A DNA stretch of 10,505 bases from Acanthamoeba lenticulata (lineage: Eukaryota > Discosea > Longamoebia > Acanthamoebidae). The translations under genes and the position numbers were made by a program. Shown here piece by piece: positions 1 to 8,119 of this stretch. The notes beneath the pieces are model-generated. The model did no database searches, was not told the DNA's origin, and was given only the letters and a program-made list of their open reading frames with translations. Numbering within the stretch: the first letter of the stretch is position 1; the number at the start of each line of letters is the position of its first letter. The DNA lies in NCBI GenBank assembly GCA_002179805.1, contig NAVB01003424.1, positions 1 through 10,505 of the forward strand. The letters run 5' to 3'.

Positions 1-2
1 CA

Positions 3-951
3 TCAGCACAGCCGGCCGATGAACTGGGCGCGTGGGTACTTGGCCTGGAGCTGTGGCCACTGCACGAGGAAGTGGTCGGCCGTGCGGTAGAGCAGCTTGC
101 CCGAGAGCGACAGCGTCTCCACACGCGCGATGCTCTCCACATAGACAATCTTCACGTCTCGTCCAAAGAACTGGTTTCAACACCACGCGTACGAGTATGT
201 CAACCCAATGCCAGACACGACAAAGGAGCAGAGCGCTGCTGTAGCCTTACCTTGAGGATGTAGGCCGATGCGCAGATAGGGATGCAAGTGCCGGGCCCGT
301 TACACAGGATCTGCGCAGCAGTTGGGGTTAATGATGGTGATGACGCAGAGGAAGCAGAGGCAAAGCGTGGCACCAGTCGGGGCGAGGCGCGAAGGACGAT
401 GCCCACGGCGTGGAGCATGGCAAAAGCAGTGGTGAAAAGGGACGAGAAGTAGGACTGGCCCACTTCACGGCTTCGGGGGATCACTGCCGTGCGTGTTTGG
501 CTCGCTTGGCCTAGAAATTGAGACGAGGGTAAGACGCCTGGTGCCACTTGGGAGAGGTGCTGAGGGCTCACCAAAAGTGGCCTCAAACTGCTTCATCTTG
601 ACGTGGCTGTGCGAGTCGGTGGCAGCCCACACGTAGAGACGCGGCTGGTAGCGGCTCGGGTCGAGGCTACCCACGAGTCGCAGCATCTCTGCCGTGTGCC
701 CACCTGCAAGTGAAAAAACGATTAGGTTTGGGTAACCAGGCCACAAAGCGGAGAGGATACAACATGCCAGAGCCGAGGACTATGAGAGTGCTAATCGGTT
801 GCTTGACTCGATCTTCGTTCTTCTTCCGCTGCGCTATCGTTCGAAAGTCAAGTGGTGTGGTTCCAGGTTTGGGCAAAATAGACACAACTCGTAGGAGTGC
901 TAGCAGACCCAGCAACACGAAGGCCGCCAGCAACGCTGTGACCGTTTCCAT
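3..951 (-). CDS. ALG14: ALG14, membrane anchor subunit of UDP-GlcNAc transferase (N-glycan assembly)
   Basis: Predicted 226 aa protein from five exons (951-768, 703-572, 510-374, 310-251, 170-3); all phases agree and the stop is TGA at 5-3. Seen: an N-terminal hydrophobic segment (residues about 4-26), then the glycosyltransferase motif GSGGHTAEMLRL (60-71), YVWAATDSHS, IPRSREVGQS, ILCNGPGTCIPIC, KIVYVESIARVETLSLSG, and an ending FIGRLC that matches the family's GRxx end. Known for the family: ALG14 anchors the catalytic ALG13 on the cytosolic face of the ER, and the pair adds the second GlcNAc to dolichol-PP-GlcNAc. Length is close to human ALG14 (about 216 aa). The start is the first ATG before the membrane segment. 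Intron 1 needs a GC donor. Intron 3 (63 nt) has no in-frame stop, so its retention would add 21 residues. Very sure of family. Confidence 0.95.
704..767 (-). other. GC-AG intron 1 of ALG14
   Basis: To join LIVLGS to GGHTAEM in the conserved GSGGHT motif, a phase-1 donor is needed. No phase-1 GT exists in the upstream exon near this point. Splicing CTCTG|GCATGT to TTGCAG|GTGGGC restores the motif exactly. The donor keeps the +4 to +6 bases seen in the window's normal GTRYGT donors. A sequencing error of one base (GC for GT) cannot be excluded. Confidence 0.75.
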
Positions 952-1078
952 CTGGTGCTGTCGATTTGAAACGTGGGAAAACGTCTCTTTTTTTTTTCCA
1001 TTATAAATAAAACTTGCAACAGAAAAATGGTATTCTTATTTTATTTTTTTCTCTTTTGACAAACCACACCAGACACGC
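952..1078 (-). promoter_or_regulatory. Short intergenic gap: 3' end of the propeller gene and ALG14 promoter
   Basis: Only 127 nt separate the two minus-strand genes. On the minus strand it holds an AATAAA at 1045-1040, then an A/T-rich stretch with a TATTTATAA-like element near 1000-1010, about 50-60 nt upstream of the ALG14 ATG, followed by an A-run. The TATA-like assignment is an inference from position and composition. Confidence 0.45.
1040..1045 (-). terminator. Polyadenylation signal AATAAA of the propeller gene
   Basis: AATAAA on the minus strand begins 34 nt after the preferred stop (1081-1079). The GH65 gene has the same spacing, which supports this stop over the alternative one at 1041. 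Confidence 0.55.
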
Positions 1079-2545
1079 CTACAAACAAAAGATGCCCATC
1101 GGGTAGTTGGCCTGAGCAAGATAGGAGGCGACCTCCCTCGGCCTTCCGGACGATGTGGAGGCTGTGACAAGCAGCACCTCGGTTTCTGTTCTTAAAACTA
1201 CCCACGCGAACCAAAACGTCAGCTTGGCTCCACAGCAAGGACGTCAACTTGAGCAACAATGGAAAGGTACTTGAATAGAAGCTCTCAGTGGAAGCATCAT
1301 AGGCAGCTTGAGCACCGAGCACAACAGCGCTCTGTACGGGGATCCACCTACTGATAGGGCTCACCTTGCCGGAGAGGGAGTCGATAGAGCCGAACAGGAA
1401 AGTGCTCCTTGTAGGCTGCCAGGGGAGCGCGCTAAAGATTCCACGCGCCAATCCCATCTCTGGATCCCAATACTGCGGCATGATAGTCAGCGCAATGCAC
1501 CCTCTTCCATCATAAGAGCAAGTGACGAACCAGAGCATCAGGCGCAAAGTCGGTCAAGGTCACGTTGCTGAACTTGCCCTTGGCCGTATCGAACGTGCTC
1601 CAGTGCGCCTGGCTGCCTGCACTGACCTGCCACGTGAGCTGTGTTGTCTCACCACAAAGAAAGCGGAGCGTACCTGGACCAGAGGGACGGGTGAGCAGGT
1701 GAAGCTGCCGGCTTTGGAGGTCAAACACAACAGGCGAGCCTCCAACCGCTGTAATATCCGGTCAAATTCGGGGCTGGTTCAACATCGCAAAGGGGAGAAT
1801 GTGGTACTGCGAGGGCTCGGGAAGAGGTCATTAAATTCAGCCACCTTGCGCGCTTTGTCAGTCGCCAGGTCGACCACTTGAAGGAAGCTGCTGCTTTGGT
1901 ACCCTGTTTGGGATGGTCAGATAACAATTGAGGGCTGGGTCACCCAGAGGGCTGCGTGCTGGCAACGCACCCAGGTTCGCCGAAACAAGCCACACTTGAT
2001 CGTTTACCGGATCGTACTCGACGGCAAAGTTGTAAGTGCCGTGCACAGGAATGGTCTTGTGTAGCTTGATCTCACCGTTCGCCATCGCTTCCGAAGTGTC
2101 GAAGACGGCCAACTCAACGGCGGTCTGTCCAGACAAAAGAACCTTAGCATATGTTCGTGCTGCAATGAACCACTAGCTGATAAGCTCACCATGGCAGGGT
2201 TCATCCAAGGCAAGAACACTCGCTTCCCGGTTGGGTCTGTGGCTGGGCTGATTGGGAAAGGCACGCGTTGCGAGGTCGTGGTGTAGAGCATCGGCCCAGC
2301 GGCGCCTAGAAAATTGCAGCGTGCCCAGAGCGTTTTCGTCACATGACCTTCGTCGGTCTGCTCAACGGCATGGCGATTGGCGAAGTGCAGGTGAAGTTAC
2401 CTGTCGAGGGGTCGACTGTGGAGATGTTGACAAACGTAGACATTGCCGACGACCACACTGTGAAGAGTGGCGAACCATTCGCCGCCAGTGCAATGTTCAA
2501 GATGAACAACACCAACAACGTAGCATACCAGCTGGTAGAAACCAT
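1079..2545 (-). CDS. Secreted repeat protein, probable beta-propeller, function unknown
   Basis: Not recognised as a named family. Model: 8 exons (2545-2343, 2247-2190, 2124-1971, 1903-1808, 1748-1674, 1616-1531, 1472-1271, 1227-1079), about 340 aa, phases consistent. A signal peptide fits residues 1-24 (MVSTSWYATLLVLFILNIAL then AANG). The mature part holds about six units of roughly 50 residues. Each has a hydrophobic strand, a D-x-x-T/S-G/D-K turn and a closing (Y/F)D turn; examples are TVDPSTGNFT, VFDTSEAMANG, VVDLATDKARK, TFDTAKGKFS, SIDSLSGKVS and VTASTSSGRPR, with closers ATDPTGK, EYDPVND and VFDLQSR. These alignments decided several splice sites. The ATG at 2545 has a good context (ACACCATGG) and starts the signal peptide; an in-frame ATG at 2614 would add 23 basic residues and bury it. 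The last intron (43 nt) and last exon are the least certain. Confidence 0.65.
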
Positions 2546-2696
2546 GGTGTAGTGACAACTTGTCTTCCCGCCCCTGCGAAAAAGCCTTCGAAAACTCAGG
2601 CCTCGAAACGGCAAATACGCTTGAAATGGTAAAACTCAACTGGTCTCACAGTGCTGTTTATTGTAGTGAAGAGAGAACTGGCCTTCATGATGACGT
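2546..2696 (-). promoter_or_regulatory. Intergenic gap: GH65 3' UTR and propeller-gene promoter
   Basis: This 151 nt stretch between two same-strand genes carries the GH65 polyadenylation signal near its upstream side and must hold the 5' UTR and promoter of the secreted repeat protein. I see no clear TATA element. Confidence 0.4.
2657..2662 (-). terminator. Polyadenylation signal AATAAA of the HAD-GH65 gene
   Basis: AATAAA on the minus strand, about 35 nt downstream of the TGA stop of the fusion gene, in the context ACAATAAACAGC. Confidence 0.7.
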
Positions 2697-5600
2697 TCAG
2701 GGGAGATGGAACTGCATCTTGGAGCCGGGCAGGAGGAAGTGAAGCGTGTCCCGGATGAGGATGGGCACCTTGTCCTCCCTTCCCGAGTCGCCGTCCACCG
2801 CCACCGTCAGCACCGAGTCGAAAATCTTGATCCGGATCCTTTGGGCGGTGAATGCCAGAGTCAGCAAGCCAAGTTGATTATGCGCGGGGGAAGTTGAGAA
2901 GGTCTTTCGTGAAGTCACGCACCATTGGTTCTGGTAGTTGAAGCGGAAGGCCAGACGGCTGATGACCTTCATCAAGTGCGGGTCGATGCGAATGGCGTTG
3001 GAGCTGGTATCGATGCCGCAGAACTGCATGAGCAGCATGTTGATCGACGCCGCCAGCGGCACCACGTGAATGCCCTCACTCGTCGTCCCGCCTGCGATCA
3101 AGGTTGTGAGAAGAAGCCTCGTTCGAACGAGGAGAACGAGGAGGGGGAAGGGCACCCTGAGTGTCGGCGATGTCGCTCATGACGAAAGTGCGGTAGAACT
3201 TCCAGGCCTTCTTGGAGTCAAACTTGTGGAGGATGTGCGCAAAGACCACGTAGGAGAGGGTCGACCCGTGCGACGTGCGCTTCAGGTAGTAGAGGATGTT
3301 CTTGTGGATCAGCTCCCGCGTGAACGGGTACCCGAGCTTGGCAAAGATCTGTTCTCGCGCAGACAGCATGCCTCGCCGATGTCAGCGACGATGGCAGCCA
3401 TGTTGAAGAGGACGAAGAGGGACGCATGATGGTCTCGTACGCGAAGAAGCTCCTGCTCGGGGAGGAGGTAGAAGAGCATGCACGTGTCGGCCTGCTTGGC
3501 CAGCTTGTACCGGTCGGGCGAATCACCCTCGGACTTGAGGATGCGGTCCAGCCGGTTAATCTGGCCGTACTTCTTGCGGTAGGCGTCCCAGTTGAGGTCC
3601 TGCGCCAGCCAAAGAACAAAGAAAATGATAACATGAGCAGGAATTCAAGCTATGAATCCCTTCGTTAGGCAGACGAAGCGTGCGCGTACCAGGAGCTTGT
3701 TCCAGCCCTCAAACTGGGCGATGATGCCAGGGTCCTCCGTGAGGAAAGACACGGTTATGCGGCGCGTAATGTGTTCCCAGCGGTCGAGCTCCTGGCTGGT
3801 GAGGTGGAGCCTGTTCAACATTTCGTGGCGGCGGGCCTCGGGCAAGAGGGTCTCGAGCACGAGGAGGGCCTTGTCCAGCAGCCAGGCCACCATCACGTTG
3901 GTGTAGGCGTTGTTCTTCAGCCCGGCCTTGTCCGAGTCCGGATACTTTTCATGGAACTCGTCGGGGCCCATCACGCCATCGATGTCGTAGCGGTCGGTCT
4001 TCTCGTTGTAAATCGCCTTCAAGCCCCAGAAGCGCGCAATCTCGAGCATCATCTCGGCTCCGTAGAGCGCAATGAACAAGCGGTCGCCTGTGGTGTTGTA
4101 ATAGTCCCAGACTGGAAAGAGAACACGGTGCCACGTCAGCACACGCAAGCATGCCACGCCAGCAAGGTAAAGAGGTTCTTCGCGTAGGAGTACTGTTGTA
4201 AAAGATGGCGATGTTGACATGGAGCTGGTTGGAGGAGTAGTCCGGGCCCCATGTCTTGTTCATCGGGTTGTAGTGCACCTCCTGCGTCTCCTCCTTGCCC
4301 GTGCTGCTGCTTTGCCACGGATAGCACGCCCCAAAGTAGCCCAACTGTCCTCCCCCCCAAATGCCACGCTCGCGAGGTGAGCCCTCAATCGACGCGTCTC
4401 GACGCCACCAAGGCAAGAAGAAGTAGAAAGAGGAACCTGCTTGGCCCGGTCGCGTGCGGCATCGAGGCGGTAGAAGCGATAGAGGAGCAGCGTGCGCGTG
4501 ACCTCGGGCAGCCGCAGGTTGAAGATGGGGAACACAAACAACTGCACAACAATGTCACAAGAATCCTCAGTCGTTCGGCCAAGAATGCCAACAATGTCCG
4601 CTGCATGCATGCACGCACGCACCTCGTCCCAGAAGATGTGGCCGCGGTAGGACTCGCCGTGGAGACCACGAGCGGGGATCGACGTGTCGAGGCCGATCGT
4701 GTTGAAGGACACGGTCTGGGTCAGATGGAACACGTTGAAACGGAGCACAACCTGGAGGTGTCGCGAAGCCGCGGCCAGCAGGTCCTCCTCGCTCCGCGCC
4801 TTGGCGATGTCCGAGTACTTGGTCAACGGCGTGCGCGCCACCCGTTCCATCGAGACCTTGGCTGTTAACGTTGTCGCCCCCCCACCATCGCCATCATGAT
4901 GTGTGAGTCGAGGCGACTACCGAGCCACTGCGAGCGAAGAGCAGTCGTACAGCGGTCAAAGGTGTGGTGGCCCTGCACCAGCTCCGAGCGTGAGCGGGAG
5001 GGCCGAGTATGCGCGGCGGTGTTGAGGTGCTTCGAGCCGGCGATGCCCGCGGCCGAGCCCGTCATCGCCCTGTGGCGCACCACCGGTGGTTAGCCGTCGA
5101 AGAGAAAGCGGAAGTCGCGGCCACGTACTTGAAATAGGCCTCTTCCGACGGGTCCTCCTGCTTGCCGTTGAGGACGCGCAGCTCGCCCTCCTCCTTTTTG
5201 ACGGCCTCCAGGTGCTCGCGCTTCAGGGTGGGGCTGGCCTCCTCGGGCGTCAGCTCGATGTCGACGTCGATTCGCCCCCAGATCTCGTGCCAGATGCGCT
5301 CGTGCAGGCTGAAGATGTTGTAATAGCGCTGCACACGTCATCACCGACCATTCGTTAAGCCTCACACGCACCTCGCACTCAACAATGTCGACGGGGCAGG
5401 GAAGAGGGGAAAGACCTTCATGTTGTGGCGCTGAATGTCGTCGATGGCTGAGTCGGCCACGTTGCCCACGCCGCGGTCCTTGCTGCAGTAGAGCGAGACG
5501 AGTTTCTCGACTTGGATCACACAGCCTTGCTCGACCTCGACTCCATAGACCTGCGTCATCTTTTCCTCGCCCTCCACTGGAGAGACACGCACAAGCCCCA

Positions 5601-7864
5601 CCAACAACCATATGAGCAGGCCAGACCACAGAACCACAGTCCAAATGGCGCGCACCGATGACGGCGTTGTCGAGAGGCTCCGTGTCGGTGCCCCGGTAGA
5701 CGCGAGTTCGCGCCGCCATCGCAACTTCACATGACGCCTGAGAGTCTCCCGGGAGTGAGGCGTGTTGAAGATGGGGACAATCTTCGAAGAAGAAAACACA
5801 CCTTGGAGAAGCGGGCGACCAAGTAGACGCCTTGGTTCTTTTCATTCGTTTCCTGAGCCGAGAGCGGGAACTTGCCCTTCTCAAGCACCCGGAGGTGCTT
5901 GTCCTGCAGACCACTGCAAGCAAACAAAAAAAACAATTAAAAAATTAAAAAAAAGAACAATTAAAAGAGAAAAAGTGAAAGAAAATGGTACACGTAGCGC
6001 GGGACGCCTGTGTTGCGCACGCTTCCGTCGATCTCGGAAGCGATGTCAATGCTCCCGCTCCAGTTCTCTGGGTAGCAGAAAGACTCACGGTCAGGCAAGA
6101 CCTGGCTTGCTGCAGAACAGGTGCGCTGACTGACGTACCGGGGATGAGAGTGTACTTGATCAGGCCTAGGTGGGGCTTCTTCATGTGCACCACGCGGTGG
6201 GTCATGATCATCGTGATCCGTCCATCTGCGTCCTTCACGCGGTAGCGACGGACGAGAAGGCCGTGGTGGAGGTCAAGGCGCGTATCGTAGTGCAGCAGCT
6301 CAAAAGGCAAGTTGCCTGTTGTGTGTGGCGGATCAGTCATGAAGCGACGACGGAGAGGAGAGGATGCTTCTGACCTTGGGCATCGCGGTTCCACGAAAAC
6401 CAGTCCTTGCCCTCGGCGCGGAAGGTGATGTGGATCCAGTTGGGCAGGTTGACCAGGTCCTCGTTGGCGACGTCGCGCCCCTCGACTTTGCTGATCTCGC
6501 GGTTCCACCCGCGGGCCATGTAGGTACCCGGATAATGCTCGTCGGCGTCGGCCCGAGCCTCGTCCAAGCAGCCCCGCGTCGCAAAGTAACCGTTGCCCAG
6601 CGTGCACAGGGCCTGTTCCACGGCCATTACTGACGTCAGCAACCTCCCGAGCAGCCACTTTAACGAGCGCCACGCACCTCGCGAAGCCTCTCCTGCTTGG
6701 GCTCATAGGAGTCGAAATGGAGCACGTAACCCGCGTCGTTGGGAAGGAAGAAGTCGTTGAGGTGCCATGAAGTGATCTGGGAGAAGTCGTCGAGGACGAC
6801 GTCAGCGCCAGCGTCAAGCAGTGGCTGTCGGTTCTTGCCCTCGGCCCTGCGTGCGATGGTAGTCAGGACAGAGCGGCCAACAAAAAACACAAGCCCAAGT
6901 GGTCATACCGGTCGATGCCCACCACGAGGCCAAAGTCGCCGGCCTTGCCTGCCGCGACGCCGCTGGTGGCATCCTCGACCATGATGCTTTCGCGCGGGTG
7001 CACGCCCAGCATCTCGGCGCACTTGGTGAAGATGTCCGGCTCGGGCTTACCGTGCAGACCGAGCGACTCTGACACGACGCCGTCAATCACCACCGAGAAC
7101 AGGTGCTCGATGTCTGCTCAAGTGGTTGAGTGTCTCCTTCAGTCAGCACGCGAGGCTTTGGAGATGATGAAGAGCGCGGGACGTGCCGGCGATGGCCAGG
7201 ATGGGGCGGCAATTCTTGGACGACGACGCGACGCCGATCTTGACGCCCATTCGCTTGAGCTCCTTGATGAGCTCGACGGTGGACTTGTAAACCAGCACGC
7301 CCTTCTCCTTGAGGAGGTCGTTGAAGAGGCGATTCTTGAGGTTGCCCAGTCCGAACACGGTCTCCTCTTCACAGCCGTCCTTGGCGTCGCCCTGAGGCAG
7401 CTTGATGCCCCGTGACTTGAGGAAGTTGGTGATTCCTACACGCCAAAGAAGACCAGCAAGTGAGGTGGGCCGCGCATCGGGCGATGAGGACAGGCAGGGC
7501 GCGAGATACCATCAAGTCGTGGTCGGCCGTCCACATACTTCAAGTAGTCAGCCTCCTCAAAGGGGCGATAAGGGTCGCTGTCGGCTTCCTTGTCGTCCTC
7601 CTTCTCGTCCTTCTCAGCCTTTTTTCGCTTGTTTGCGTCCTTCTTCTTCTCGCCTTGGGCCTGTGACTCGTTTTGCTTCTTGTGAAGGAAGTCGTCAAAG
7701 AGCTTCTTCCAAGAGGCCTCGTGGAGGTGCGCTGTTTGGGTGACCACCCCGTCGAGGTCAAACACGGCTCCCTTGAAGATGAAGCCTTCAGGCACGTTGA
7801 AGTGCCCCTTGTTGGTCTCTGGGCAGAACGCCCGCATCACTGATTCGAGTAGCTTCAAGTCCAT
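2697..7864 (-). CDS. Bifunctional HAD beta-phosphoglucomutase / GH65 disaccharide phosphorylase fusion
   Basis: Predicted 1250 aa cytosolic enzyme (no signal peptide or membrane segment). Exons: 7864-7510, 7435-7187, 7113-6909, 6846-6678, 6612-6375, 6315-6139, 6067-5992, 5913-5802, 5737-5656, 5576-5416, 5328-5129, 5069-4921, 4861-4623, 4541-4437, 4344-4194, 4111-3690, 3599-3441, 3348-3156, 3091-2923, 2838-2697; all phases agree. Residues about 25-290 are a HAD phosphomutase with nucleophile and acid/base Asp36 and Asp38 (FDLDGVV), [10 protein letters not shown] (110-119), SSSKN (189-193), Lys224 (GKPEPD) and Glu248-Asp249. Residues about 305-1250 are GH65: [14 protein letters not shown] (327-340), [10 protein letters not shown] (795-804), PWQS (848), catalytic acid Glu941 in [11 protein letters not shown] (1065), TSHGSTLS (1108-1115), GGTTSEGIH (1148). 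Known for GH65: phosphate cleavage of alpha-glucobioses to beta-glucose 1-phosphate, the substrate of the mutase. Exact disaccharide (trehalose, maltose, kojibiose, nigerose) cannot be read from sequence. Exons 11-13 are the least certain. Confidence 0.92.
3117..3132. repeat. Perfect 16-bp palindrome inside GH65 intron 18
   Basis: CCTCGTTCGAACGAGG reads identically on both strands and lies within the intron at 3155-3092. It could be a hairpin in the pre-mRNA or a chance feature of a short GC-rich intron. Confidence 0.6.
4542..4622 (-). repeat. Intron 13 of GH65 with a tandem GTGC/ATGC donor tract
   Basis: Directly after the exon end GAG the intron reads GTGCGTGCGTGCATGCATGC, a 4-nt-period simple repeat. 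It creates overlapping GTGCGT donors 4 nt apart; using the second would shift the frame. The first donor and the acceptor TTGTGCAG give the expected FWDE-LFVFP join. Confidence 0.7.
5914..5991 (-). other. AT-rich intron 7 of GH65
   Basis: This 78-nt intron is nearly pure T/A with a long polypyrimidine tract ending TTTGCTTGCAG, unlike the other, GC-richer introns. Donor ACGT|GTACCA and this acceptor give RYVGLQDKHL, which has the spacing expected in GH65. Confidence 0.7.
6909..7864 (-). other. Beta-phosphoglucomutase (HAD) module of the fusion
   Basis: Exons 1-3 encode most of the HAD module. The combination of a DY(L)[11 protein letters not shown] segment, [13 protein letters not shown] and TVFGLGN(L)KN in the cap region is, from memory, typical of the actinobacterial phosphoglucomutase-like proteins found next to or fused with GH65 enzymes, rather than of the shorter Lactococcus PgmB. 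Residues 61-98 form a Lys/Glu/Asp-rich insertion within the cap domain, absent from the bacterial relatives I remember. Exon 2 to 3 joining uses an inferred GC-AG intron. Confidence 0.85.
7114..7186 (-). other. GC-AG intron 2 of the HAD-GH65 gene
   Basis: The downstream exon ([11 protein letters not shown]) requires a phase-1 join, and the real frame has a TGA just upstream of the acceptor. No phase-1 GT occurs after the SSSKN motif. GCCG|GCACGT with TTGAGCAG|AC gives RPILAIADIEHLF, correct in length for HAD phosphomutases. This is the second GCAYGT donor in the window. Confidence 0.65.
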
Positions 7865-8119
7865 ATGTACTGTTCTTCTTCTTGTTTGTTGTTGAGTATG
7901 TATGTCTGTATGTATTGTGCTCGCTCTGGCAAAGCCACAAAAGCACTCGCGCGATTGGACGCAGATTTAACAAGGGAATTTGCCCATTGGTTGTTCTGCA
8001 GAACTCTGGCGCTCCACCAGCAAACCAAGGAAAAGCGCCAGGAACAGCGACAAAGGCGTGAGCAGCCAAGCCGTTTCGCGATCTTTCGCCCGTCTAGATA
8101 AACCCGCGAGGTCACTCAC
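7865..8119 (-). promoter_or_regulatory. Intergenic region: PIG-X 3' end and HAD-GH65 promoter
   Basis: The 255 nt between the two same-strand genes contain two CCAAT boxes on the minus strand (7990-7986 and 7958-7954), about 122 and 90 nt upstream of the GH65 ATG, and a TACATAC/CATACAT repeat nearer the start. A/C-rich sequence just before the ATG looks like a leader. I find no AATAAA for PIG-X here, so its 3' processing signal is variant or absent. No gene is seen. Confidence 0.5.

Noticed and set aside
1000..1050. A/T-rich stretch as a scaffold attachment site or replication origin
   Set aside because: It is short and is fully explained by 3' UTR, AATAAA and a promoter.
1344..1376. Possible 33-nt intron (AAG|GTGAGC to GTACAG) within exon 7 of the propeller gene
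   Set aside because: It is in frame and has good sites, but the residues it would remove fit the repeat spacing, and 33 nt is shorter than any other intron here.
1041..1547. Unspliced minus frame ending at a TAA at 1041 as the C-terminus of the propeller gene
   Set aside because: Splicing the 43-nt intron at 1270-1228 gives VLLVTASTSSGRPREVASYL, which fits the repeat pattern, and puts AATAAA at a normal distance after the stop. The unspliced ending is Lys-rich and overlaps the AATAAA.
1560..1745. Frame containing GSFTCSPVP, similar to NFTCTSP in the first repeat
   Set aside because: The other frame (VVFDLQSRQLHLL) aligns gaplessly with EYDPVNDQVWLV; the resemblance is probably chance.
2306..2400. 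Alternative first intron of the propeller gene (ACAG|GTAACT to TTCTAG)
   Set aside because: It keeps frame but removes NFTCTSPIAM, the second strand of the repeat. The chosen intron (2342-2248) gives a gapless 24-residue match to the next repeat.
4251..4868. Plus-strand open frame of 205 codons
   Set aside because: It lies antisense to GH65 exons 13-15, which carry conserved motifs; GC-rich coding DNA gives long antisense frames.
7865..8101. Small plus-strand open frame of 78 codons
   Set aside because: It lies in the intergenic region with no similarity, and CCAAT boxes of the GH65 promoter fall inside it.
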